DNA from: Loxodes magnus
Lineage: Eukaryota > Ciliophora > Karyorelictea > Loxodida > Loxodidae
Assembly (NCBI GenBank): GCA_946699065.1
Contig: CAMPDV010001265.1
Location: forward strand, 1-64,000
Reading direction: 5' to 3'
Length of the DNA stretch: 64,000 nt
Part shown: one piece after another, positions 13,701-26,000 of the stretch
How the letters are laid out: each line of letters begins with the position of its first letter
Position numbering within the stretch: position 1 is the first letter of the stretch
Notes under the pieces: generated by a model
What the model saw: only the letters and a program-made list of their open reading frames with translations
What the model was told of the DNA's origin: nothing
Databases searched by the model: none
Translations under genes and position numbers: made by a program

Positions 13701-14366
13701 AGATACAATAAAAATAGAAAAGAAGAAATATGCTATATATTTATAATAAGAACGAGATGTAATGGGAGCCAGGATTGTTTAAAAGAAAGACACCTAGTTG
13801 CGACAAGCAAATGCTCTTTCTGTAATGATGCAAGAGAAAACGAAAGGCATATCATAGAAAAATGCTCAGAATACAAAGAAAGTAGATAAATATGTATTAG
13901 AAAGTTAAGAACAATAGGAGTAGAGAGACAAGGAACGGAACTATTTGATATAATATGAGGTATGGCAAAATAGAAAAATTAATTAGAACCTAAGAAGAGT
14001 AAAAAAGAGCTAAAATTGACTTGATAATAAAAGATTATATCAAAAACATATTAGAAAAAAAAAGGATACTTAGAAAAGAAAATTGAATGAAAAAAAGAAA
14101 TAGGAAAATATTATAGAGCAGGAAAAGGATAATTTTAATGAGTTTATAAAAGCTTGATTAAGAAGAAAAGAATTAGAAACGAAAATTAGCAAAATATGTA
14201 AAAAAATAATGGACGTTTGTAACAAAGAATCAATAAAACGTAGATAGATAGAAGACAGAAGAACAAGAGATAATGAAGAAGAAAATGATGAAGATATGGA
14301 ACTAATAAGAGAAGAATTTTTATTACCTGAAGGCTTACTTGAAGAAATAGACATGTATTGAAACAT
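10760..14366 (+). pseudogene. LINE ORF2: endonuclease + reverse transcriptase + CCHC
   Basis: Endonuclease motifs in order: GTANVR (about 10780), IMAIQE (10855), VINIYAP (about 11080), GDWNAH (about 11200), KIDYFL (about 11345) and SDHRPG (about 11420). RT motifs: AAGPDEI (about 12118), DDYRPISLLN (12288), QYGFK (about 12395), FVDIKKAYD (about 12495), GLKQ (12670), ITSPRLFN (about 12687), AYADG (12818) and YLGYII (about 13030). A C-terminal finger C-x2-C-x8-H-x4-C starts at 13812. Frames change near 10830, 10943, 12520, 12682 and 12800. The second catalytic Asp of YADD is Gly. The family reaction is nicking the target and priming reverse transcription; this copy cannot do it without repair. 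Confidence 0.85.
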
Positions 14367-14414
14367 TTATTAAAGAGCTGCGCACCGACGAGGTGCTAAG
14401 TTCTCTATAATCAA

Positions 14415-14445
14415 ATTTATTTATTTATTATTTATTTATTTAATA
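14415..14445 (+). repeat. TTTA-repeat tail of the LINE
   Basis: A run of tttatttattta units directly after the ORF2 3' end and a short GC-richer segment (14376-14404). Simple-repeat tails are usual at LINE 3' ends. Confidence 0.7.
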
Positions 14446-17047
14446 TCTAATTAATTTTGACTTAAGAAAATAAATAAGGTTGGAATCTAAACAACTTAAG
14501 AGATAAAGTTGATGATAAGTCTAGTAATTGACATAAAAGAAATGATTAAAACATAAAGTTACTTGAATAAATAAAGAAGTAAATATGAATGTAACTCTAT
14601 TATAATATAGTGGAATGTATAAAGTTAAATTAAAATGAGTTATAAATGGAATAGATATAAACTTAAAGTTTAAAATATTTTATATATTTATAATTTTATC
14701 CAAATTGATTATTTATCTTTGATTTAGTCTGGAAAGTATAATGAAATAATGAATAAAGGAATAATAATTTTATAATTGAATATTTGAATTTTAAAGTTAG
14801 ATAAGTTAAGGGATATACTTTTAGTTAATTTCTAGATATATCTAAGTGTTAGTTTTTATATTTTAAGAGGTATATAAAATATAATAATTTAAACTAAGTA
14901 TGCTTGATATTAATATCTTATTTAAAAGATTAATAGTTCTTTTTATTGATTACCTATTTTTTATTTAAAGTGGCTCTATCAATTATTAAGAAACGATTTA
15001 AACTTAATTATAAGAATCTTCTATTATAGCAATAGTTGGAATTAAATTGGAATAAAGAATATTAAAATAAATAAACAAAGTGATAGAAATAAATAGCTAG
15101 GTAAAAGCTAAATAATTTAATTTCTATCTTATTAGTAAATAAGTATCAACATTTATTCTAAAAGGATAACTATTTAGTGACTATTACCACTTACAATCTT
15201 CTTTATGGCTAAATTTACTAAAATCATTCAATTATCAAGAAAATTAAAATTAAGTATGCTAGAGATAATAAAAGTCTATTATTTCTTTATCGCTTAAATT
15301 TAATTATATTAAATATAAAAAAGCTTAAGAGTATTAAAATAAATCTTATATGAAAGTTAATAAATAGAAGAGATTATTTCTTAATAACTACCTTTAAATT
15401 AGATTCTTTTTGTACAATTTGCTTTTATAAAATTAAACAAAGATAATAATAATTTTATATTCTAAAGATAAAAGAAATCTATTTATTCTCTTACATTCTT
15501 TAAATATAAGCACGTATTGATAGCTTAGTAATAAATTTAAGAGGTTAAATTTTATAAATGAAATTAGGATTAATATTAAAATTGCATTAAGTCTAGATAT
15601 AATTTAAATTATTTATCAACATTTATCAAACTTTTCATCTTTAATTGTCATATATTCTAAGTCATATGGTAAGAGTTATTAATACTCATTATACTAAAAT
15701 TGCTATTTTACCTTAGATATTTTAAACATCATTCCTGCTTTCTTAATATAAGAATAAATTAGACTTTTAATAAATAATTTAGGAGAATAGCAAATTAATA
15801 CCCACTTAATGATTTGTTTAAGTTCTATCATATAGAGTGACTTAATGATAATATAAAAATATCCATAGTTCTAGCACTTAACTATAAGAGTAACTAATTA
15901 TATAAATGATAACTATAAAAGATCTAATTTAGTCTAAATAGATAATCAATAAAACTAAGATTATAAAGAAACATTTATTATTCATTTCTTCATTTGCTTC
16001 TATTTATTAAATCTTAAGACCAAGATTTTAAATCTTTTCAGTTTAAACCAGAAATGCTAACACTATAGATACATAAACAATCAATTTATCAAAAAATAAA
16101 CATAAAACTCCAAATCTTAAAAATAAGCTAATTAAAAGAATCTAATTTTATCTAAGATAAGTATATAGAACTTAATAATCAAAATCTTTAGATAAATTGC
16201 TAATAAATCAAATATCAACTTTTATTAAGAAAAATATAGATAATAATAGAAAATTAAGCAGGTAAAGGATAAATAGTTATTTAAGTTAGAATAAATTATG
16301 AATAACTTTAATAAATTTATCTAATTAATAACATTTTTAGATGTATTGATGAACCAGAGAAAACTAATTTTTCTCTAAGTTTATATCAAATACAAGCAAA
16401 ATTAGTTTTTAATTGACAGAGCAATATTAATTAATACTTGTTTAGACAATAAAAATGTATTAAATAAATTTATTTAAGTGAGGAATAATAGAATCTTATA
16501 AAGTAAATCAGCAGTCTTCTGGAAAGGTAAGCTAAGAAAATGTATTTATTTATACAATTTTAGCTTTAAAATCCTTAGCTATTATTTCTAAAATATTCTT
16601 TAAATTGGACTAATGTAATTAATTTGAAAGCTCTCTTTTAACTAAAATTTATTAGGTAGCTTAAATTTTTACCTTTAAGCTTATAAAAATTATAATTGCT
16701 TGATATGAAATAAGCAAATGATATTAAAACTAAAGCTAAATTTAATTTATTCCTACTAAAGTATCTGAAACATATGATCTTCCAAATATTTGTTCACAAC
16801 TATTATTTAAAAGATTTCAATCTGCCAAAACTATATCAATCTCATAAGACTTAGCAATTAAATTGCTAGTTCTTGACTAAATCCCTTATAATCTTAAATA
16901 ACTATACAAGGATATAAAATTAGCACTAGCTTAAAGTAATGAATTAAATAGTAGTTGTAGATAGTTGATAATAGCAATGACTAGTTTAATTTCTACTTAA
17001 TGAAATATTTAATTTTATCTATTTTATTTATTTTAAGCTTCGTTAAT
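14446..17047. other. AT-rich intergenic region
   Basis: Very AT-rich, no recognised gene. One stretch on the minus strand (about 16745-16960) reads as protein-like in two successive frames (KGFSQELA, then SYEIDIVLADWN), faintly like the N-terminus of a short-chain dehydrogenase. This could be a decayed fragment or chance. Confidence 0.5.
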
Positions 17048-20000
17048 ATGAAATTCATTATCCTATTCCCTTTTGTCTGCTTTATTGCTAACACTTGAGC
17101 GCAAATTGTTTTTTATGTTTATCCCTGTCCTGATAAAATAGCTTATGGAGGTAATTGTAGGTTAAATTAGCCTTCATAGTCTTAAAATTCTTATTTTAGT
17201 CTGATTGAAGCATTAGATGAAAATATTAACTAATGCTAAGATTAGATCTGCATCTTCAAGCTGCTAAGTGGAAAGCATTACTTGTACACTGGAAATCCTC
17301 AAACTTAAGGGTTTAAAACTGAAGGTGACTATTAATAGCATCCATTAAGAGAAGTAAGTAGTTCTTCCATCATTTAAATAGAAGGAGAAGGATAAAATAC
17401 TATCATTTACTACTGAGAAAGCTCAGTTAGCTTTAGATTCAGTTATGGGATTGCTATTTTCAACAATTTGTAGTTTAATGGTTACAAAGCAATCGAAAGT
17501 TTAATATTCAAGGATGTATCTAAATCTAATTTCAACCCCAAATTCGAATGTAAGGATATTTGATGTTCTCATTGTAATGATAGAGATTTAATGGTCTGTT
17601 ACGATGAAGAAACTTAAAGCATTAAAGAAGTTAAATAAATTAGTAACTGTAAATATCAAATTCTTACAAGCTTCGGAGAAAATTTAAAGCTCCCTGTTAT
17701 GTCTTAAATTTAGAGATTTTAGTGGAATGTAGATATTGAGCAGTGTGAACTAGCCTTTTCAGAATCAATACTGTTTGATATTGATGGCTATGATAACAAA
17801 GAGCCTGAGCTAATTCTTGAAAATGTTACTTTTGTTGGTTTCAAATTTAGACCCCCAGCTGTAATAAGATTTAATAATGGAAAGCTTACAATGCAAAACG
17901 TTACTTTCATAGATTCTGAAATTGGAAAGCCTACGTTAAATTCAAGATACAGCGAAGATAATAGTCATGGAATTATTTATTCTAAATAAACTTTCGGAAC
18001 TAACGGTCCAATAATAAAATGGCACTCTGGAGGAGTATTTGAAACCAACAAGCACATGGGATTCAGTTAAAACTTCCAGAATGTTTATTCAGTTCTATAG
18101 CTTTATTCTCCTAATCTTGTACAGTTAGAGAATCTCACCTTTGAATATAACTTTTGGCCTTAAAAATATAGTGAAGAAAGTAAGAACTATGTTGGTGTAG
18201 TAGACTTAATAGACTTTAGAAGTGTGTAAATTAGAAGATCTAAATTCCTGTATAACTTAGCACCTTATGGAGCTTTACATACTGAAAGTAAATATTAAGA
18301 TTCTCCTGTCCTTCTGATCTATTGCTGCGAATTTAAAGGGAATTCAGGTTATAAAACAAATACATTTTTGATTTCCAGCTTTTCAAATGAATCTAATTCT
18401 ATTTGGTTGAGTAAATCAAATTTCACAGATAGCTATGGATATTCAGACTCCAATGCTTAAATAAAGGTAGAATACTAAAAAGATTGCTGTGGATTCTTAA
18501 AGATAAATAAGTGCCTCTTCTAGAACAATAAACCTTGAGCTTCTTTTGAGTGAAGAGGAAATGCTGCATTAGAAATATCTCATAACGATATTTAGATATC
18601 TGGAAGTTAATTCTCTGGAAATAGTTTTGTTCTAGGTATTCAAAATTATAATGATGGAGTTCATGCTCTACAAGTCTACTTAGACTTTATTAAAGTTCCC
18701 CCTTTATATTTAGAAAGTGAAATAGAAAAAGTAAATTTCTATCCTTATTATTACATTAACTCTAATAGCTTAAAGCTCTAAGGAGTTTAAAGTAACTTAG
18801 TAGTTTTAGGATGCTACAAATTGCTAATAGAAGAGTCTTTATTTATAAGGAACAAAGTGTATTAAGCAGGAGGAGTTTATATTAAATCTGCAAAAGATTC
18901 TGTCCAAGTAATGAGTTGTACTTTTGATTAGTTAACTACTTAAAAGAATGGAGCTATCTATGCAGTTAGTCCTAGTATCCTTATTTATTACTCTAACTTT
19001 ACAAATATCACATCGAAACTAGAAAATGGAGTACTAAACATTTAGAGTCCTAAAGGTGTGTATGAATCTACTTGCATTAGATAAGATTTATTAGGAGAGT
19101 GTGCTAAATATTATATTCAGTAGAATTTCTGGTTTGAGCTTGTAGAAAGTACTTTTGAGAATATAAAGTCAGGAGGACTTTCTTCCATTCTATACCTTAA
19201 AACATAATATTCATAGAAGTCAAATGCTTATCAATATTTTATGGCTTTAGATAAAGTAAAAGCATATAACTTAACTACTTAAGTGTAAAGCTAGAAAGAA
19301 GCTGCTATTTATATTAAGCTAACCAAAGGAAATTTAATCATTAAGGACTCAATATTTAATAGCTCTTTTTCTGGTAAAGGGTAAGAACCTCAAGGTTAAT
19401 GTTTCTTATATGCAGATATAACTAAAGATAGCTATATTTAGGTAGAGTCTACTACATTTTAGAATTGTAATAGTGATTAAATGATTTATAATAAGAACAA
19501 CAAAGGAGCACTCAAAACTTCAAATTGTGTCTTTAAAAATCAAAGAGATAGCTATTTAAGTAGAGCCATTTCAAATAACGGAAATTATCAAGATACTTCC
19601 TCCATTTTTCAAGGTTTGACAAGTTAATATGGTTCAGTGTACTTTAGTCAAAACTATGGAAAAGCTTCTTTCTAAAAGTCTCTCTTTTTAAATAACATAG
19701 CTTTGTTATGAGGAGTTCTCTATGTGAGCGAAGTAGGCGTATCACTTTCAATGGAATAAGTGAATTTTACCAATAATATAGCTTGAAAATATGGTGGATG
19801 CATTTACATAGAGCAAAAGGCTAAAGTTCAAATTTCTTAAAGTTCTTTTCAACACAACTATGCAGAACAAGGATTCACTATATTTGCGACTTTTACTAAA
19901 CCTAATTATAATGAAACAAACTCTTATACCACTACATTAGACAGCTGCTATTTTTATCGAAACGGATATTTAGAAACCAATTAAAATATGTTAGGCCAGA

Positions 20001-23000
20001 AAGCTACAATTAAAGTAGTAGAAGCAGATATCTAAATTTACAACTGTGAATTCGTTTAGAATAAAGCTAAAATAACACCAGGTATTGAAGCTATTTTCAG
20101 TAATGTTTATAGTAATATGCTGTTATTTTAGTAAAATGAAGGAGAGACAGCTTGCTGTATTTTAATATAAAGCCAAAGTAATTGAAATGATGAAAGATCA
20201 AGATTTTAAAGCAACAAGTGCAAAAATACAGCAGCAGTAGCTTATTCAGTAGACTCTTAAATTTACATTAATAACGCATGGTTTAACGATAATTCAGCTA
20301 ATAAGGGAGGAATCTTTTTCCTGGATAAAAACACTTAACTAACAATTAAAGATTCAAAAGCCTTAAGATCATCTGCAGAGAAGATAGGAGGGATTATGTA
20401 TTTATATAGAACAAATGAAATTCTAATCCACAATTGTCGTTTTGAAGAATGACAAGGATCTGGAATTTTTATACAGGAAGGAAAGTAAATTGTAATAATA
20501 AATGATACATAATTTATAAATGGTTAAGCAGAAGGTAATGGTCTTCAATTTGACGATGGATATGGAGGAGCAATTGCAGTGCTAAACTCTCAGAGGAATG
20601 TCATAATATCTAATTGCCTGTTTTAAAACGTAACTAGTTCAATTGGTGGCTGTTTAGCTGGTTTGAACTAAAAAGGCTTTTTAAACTCAAACTTTACTAT
20701 GCTGATAAATTAGGCAACATTTAAGAAATGTGTTGCTTATAAAGCTGGAGCTATTTACATGTAGAGGGTAGTTTTCACCATAAACGAAACAGTTTTTGAA
20801 GAAAATAAAGCAAAAGCAAAATTAAATTAAAGATTTGAAGATTAGTATGTAGATCATGGTAAAGGAGGAGCACTTTTTCCTATATGTGATATGGAACAAG
20901 TCAAAAATCTTGGACTCTCGTATTGCTATTAAATAGTGAATGGAACCTTCAAGAAGAATTCAGCAGATCGCGAGGGAGGAGCAATAGTATGATATTCTTC
21001 TTCTGATTTATTTTATATCAGCAGTGATACTAAATTTTCTTAAAATGAAGCTAAATATGCACCTGATATAACAGGATTTGCAATAATGCTAGAATTACTT
21101 TCTTCATCATCATATAGCTTTAATAATTAGTACACTTAAAGTCTTAACGGAGAAGATCTCACATGAGGAGATTATTTAGTACAAAGGTTTATTAATAATG
21201 CTAAAATAGGAAATTTCAAGATTTTTAGAAGACTATAAGGTGATAATGGCACATCTATAAAAGAGGAGGAGATCTGATACAAAAAATTGGATGATGTAGC
21301 AAGTGGACATGTCACAACTTAAGAAATAGTAGCTGCTTATAAGGATATGTGAGGCTTTATAATTTCTACTGATGATAAATCATCAGCTACTCTTCAAGTT
21401 CCAGAATCTTAAAACTCATACTTAAAAGGAGATATTACAAAGTAAGCAACAGGAGGAATAATAAAATGAGATAATTATGAAATAATTGCTGAACCTAACT
21501 CACAATCTTAGCTAAACATTCAAGCTACTGTATTTAACGATCCTATTACTTAAATGGATCTAGATAGTGTGAAATAAATGTTTTCGGAAGTATGATTATA
21601 AATACAAAAAGAAGTTTAAACTAGCAGCGAATAACTATAAGCTATAAACAATAATTAGGAATAATAAAGCAGCTAAGAAAATGAGGGAGAGTAAGTTTAG
21701 AGTTTAAATTTTTCAATAGATATAAATATCACTGAAGATTATGATGAAGATTATGAAGAAGATATTTAAGAGGAAAATACAAAAGACTACGATGAATAAA
21801 ATGGAGAAACAAAAACTGAAGATGAAAAAAATCAAGAAGAAAAAAATGATTAAGAAAAAGATTAAGAAAATAAAGAAGAGAAAGAAGGAAATAGTGATGA
21901 AGATAAAATTGAAAGTAACACATCAGGTGATGGTAATTCTTAAAGTTAAGATTAAGAAAGTAATAACGAATAAAATAACCAAAACTAAGCATAATAATAA
22001 TCTGATACCAAGGATGCAAACTAAAACGATGATACTTAAGTAGATTATGATGTAAAATCTAGTAGTCATAGTACAAAAAGTGATGAAAAAGATGAAAATA
22101 GCTAAAGTGATACAAAAACTAATAAGGAAGTAGAATGCACATCTGGATGTAAGGATATTTATATTGGGGATGGAATTTGTGATGAATCATGTAATAATGA
22201 AAAATGCTAATATGATTAAGGCGACTGTGATTTAGAGTAATCAAAATGCTAGGAAAATTGTTTAACTAATTTATTAGGTAATGGAAATTGTGATGAAGAA
22301 TGTAACAATGAAAATTGTAATTATGATGAAGGGGATTGTGATGAAAATGAAGAAATATAATGCTTTCCAGGTTGTTCAAGCAATCAACTTGGAGATGGAG
22401 ATTGTGATTTGGAATGTAACGTAACTTAATGTAACTTTGATGAAAATGATTGCTAATATGAAAAAGTAAAAGATTGCTCAGAGGGATGCATGGAACTCAT
22501 GCTAGGCAATGAATAATGTGATTAAAAATGTAATGTATAGGAATGCAATTATGATGAAGGAGATTGCAATTAAGAATATGAATGTAGTACTAGTTGCTCA
22601 AGTAATTTACTAGGAAACGGTTAATGTGATAAACAGTGTAACGTTACAGAATGCAATTATGATGCTGATGATTGTAACTGTGCATAAGGTTGTACTTATT
22701 CAATGCTAACAAATCAAGCATGCGATTTAGCTTGCAATGTTTCAAGTTGCTATTTTGATTTTGGATATTGTTATTGTGCTCCTTAATGTCCTAATACCTT
22801 AATAGGAAACGGTTAATGTGATAAACATTGTAACGTTACAGAATGCAATTATGATGCTGATGATTGTAACTGTGCACAAGGTTGTACTCATTAGATGTTA
22901 GTAAATCAAGCATGCGATTTAGCTTGCAATGTTTCAAGTTGTTACTTTGATTTTGGATATTGTTATTGTGCTCCTTAATGTCCTAATACCTTATTAGGAA

Positions 23001-26000
23001 ACGATTAATGTGATAAGCAATGTAATGTTACAGAATGTAATTTTGACGAATTTGATTGCATATAATGTAAAAAAGAAATGATTGGAAATTGGATATGCGA
23101 TTAAGTTTGCAATATAAAAGAAATGGATTATGATCATGGAGATTGTTTAGCAATTTAACTATATTGCTATCCTGGATGTAATAAAAGTTAACTTGGGAAC
23201 GGATTTTGTAATAAAGCTTGCAATGTTACTTAATGCTAGTTCGATTAGTATGATTGTACCATACATTCATAATGTGATTATTTTTGTCCATCAAACCTAA
23301 TTTTAAATAGAATTTGTAATGAGGAATGCAATTTTCCTAAATGTGATTACGATGGTCAAGATTGTATATGTGGAACTGACTGTAATACAATAAACTTATA
23401 AAATGGTATTTGTAATAAAGAATGCAATATACCATAATGCGATTATGATATGGGAGATTGTGAACAAGAGTAAATTACTTCATGCTCTGATGGATGTTTA
23501 TAAACCATGTTAGGAGATTGAATTTGTGATTAAGTCTGTAATGTTTCAAGTTGCTCATATGATTTCAGCGATTGTTATTATAATCTTTAGTTTTGTCATA
23601 AAGGATGTGATTTTACTTGGATTGGAGATGGAATATGTGATATAGGTTGCCATCTTTCAATTTGTAATTGAGATTTAGGCGATTGCAAATAACGTATAGA
23701 TTATTGTGCTTAAAATTGTACTAGCGCACTTCTAGGTAATTGAATTTGTGATCCTTAATGTAATAATGAAAAGTGTGAATTTGATCATGGTGATTGTAAT
23801 CCAGATAATATTTATTGCTACTACGGTTGTAACAAATCACTGATTGGAAATGGACAATGTGAAGCTTATTGTAATGTACCATCTTGTAATTTTGATGGTG
23901 GTGATTGCTATTTAAATTTTTCAACTTAATGTAGCCCTAACTGTTCTACTATTATGCTTGGTAACTGAATTTGTGATTCTGCTTGTAATGTAAAAAACTG
24001 TGATTTTGATCATGGAGACTGTTTAAGTGAAAACAATTACTGCTATCCTGGATGCCTAAAGAATAAGATAGGAAATGGAATTTGTGACTTAGAATGTAAT
24101 GTTACTTAGTGTTAGTTTGACAAAAACGATTGCAATAAAAATCAGCAATTCAAATGCTCTGAAGGTTGCTCAGAAGATTTATTAGGAAATGGAATATGTA
24201 ATAGATAATGTTACGTTAAAGAATGCAGCTTTGATCATGGTGACTGTGACTGTAATTAAGAATGTCCTGAATCATGGATTGGAGATAAAGTATGTGATGA
24301 TGTTTGTAATAATGAATTTTGTAATTTTGACTAATATGATTGTAATCAAAGTTAACCAACATAGTGTTCTACCAAATGCCATTATTACAAATTGAACGAT
24401 TGGTATTGTGATGCTGTGTGTAATGTTAAAGAATGTGATTGAGATCATTAAGATTGCTACACTAACAGTCGCTATTTTTATTCAGGTTGTTTAAAGGAAT
24501 GAATGTAAGATGGTTAATGTGATAAAATCTGCTTTGATTGAGATTATAAAGAAAATGAAGACTGCTTTTATCATTCGTAATACTGTAATTCTTCATGTTA
24601 TTTAAGTCTTTTAGCAGACAAAGAGTGCGACTCAAGTTGTAATAATAAAAATTGCGATTATGACCATGGAGATTGCTAATGTAGCATAGGGTGTACATCA
24701 TTTATGCAAAACGACTAAACTTGCTAGCAAGAATGTAATGTAGAATCATGTAATTATGATAATGGATATTGTAAAAAGCAAAGAATATTAGATGAATGAA
24801 ACAATTCAGATATCTAAATTTAAAAATTATTATACATATCTCACAGCAATTCTAAAGCTTGGGTAGAAACTAATGGTTCTTAAAATGAGTTTTTATAAAA
24901 GGAAGTATTCTTTAAAAGAAGTAAAAGAAGAAAATTAAATAATTTAGAAGCAAAGATTTAAACAAATATCTTAATATACGCAAATATGAGACTATGTTAG
25001 ATTGGTGAATATGTTTTAATTAACCCCTCAAATATTACTGAGTGTCCTACTTGTGGCTCTTATTAATATTCATTAAAAAATGATACTAAGTTTTGTTAAG
25101 TATGTCCTTCCGAAGCTGAAAAATGTACCGAAGGTTGAAAAATTTGGTTAAAGTCAGGATACTGGAGATAAAATAATAAAACAAGTGAAATTCACGAATG
25201 TTCAAAAAAGACATCATGTCAAGGACATTTGAATTATACAAACTTAATGGGAGCTTGTGAAATAGGATATTCTGGTAATTTATGTGGTTCTTGTGATTAA
25301 GGCTATAGCAAAACAGGAATAGTATTTACTTGCAAAAAATGTCCTGAATCTTGAAAAAACTCTCTTTTGTTAGTGGCATTATGTTTAGCAGTTTCGATTT
25401 ACGTTTACAAACTCGTCAAAGATACAGGGAAAGATGCTGAAGAAAAAGCTAAAAATTCTAATTCGGCATATATGCGTATTTTAACTAATTATATTTAGAT
25501 AGTTTCTCTAATGACTTCATTTGAATTCTTATAACCAGAGTTTGTAGATAAGTGAACAAGTTTTTAATAAAAAGCTTCAGAAGCTCCTAAATAACTAGTA
25601 TCTTTTGACTGCTATTTAAAGTAATATTAAGGAGATTTATCAATCTTTTATAGGAAGATCATATTTTTTGCTGTTCTCCCCTTTTCCTTTATCATAGTAT
25701 GCTTTTTTGTTTTCTATGCTTACTCATATGTTAAGAAAACTAAAAGATACATGTAGTAACACTGTGTTTCGAGTATCATTATTCTTATCTACATAGCTCA
25801 TCCTCGTCTCGTTTAAATCATGCTTGAACCTTTTTCCTGCATAAAAATAGAAGGTAAATACTACGTTGAAGTAGAACCTGACATATAATGCTGAGAAGGA
25901 GATTACCTATGGGTAATTATACTGTTTGGTATCCCTGCCCTTATAATTTGAGGAATTTTCATGCCTATAATCTCAATGATAATCATTAAGAAGTAAAAGA

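Larger units (their letters stand above)
8921..14445 (+). mobile_element. LINE (non-LTR retrotransposon), APE-type, degenerate
   Basis: The element has, in order, a gag-like ORF with a CCHC zinc knuckle, an APE-type endonuclease, a reverse transcriptase, a C-terminal CCHC finger and a 3' tail of TTTA repeats (14415-14445). This is the order seen in I/Jockey/R1-like LINEs. Both ORFs use in-frame TAA, TAG and TGA as sense codons, so it has lived in this genetic code. At least five frame changes and a YADG in place of YADD make this copy dead. The 5' end is placed where duplication similarity ends; I see no convincing target-site duplication. Confidence 0.85.

Noticed and set aside
14400-14500. 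Target-site duplication around the first LINE
   Set aside because: Flanks at 8910-8930 and 14445-14470 share only generic AT-rich words.
21741-22043. Lys/Ile/Met-rich plus-strand frame and His-rich minus-strand frame
   Set aside because: Both are shadows of the acidic hinge of the LNR protein in other frames of a purine-rich repeat.
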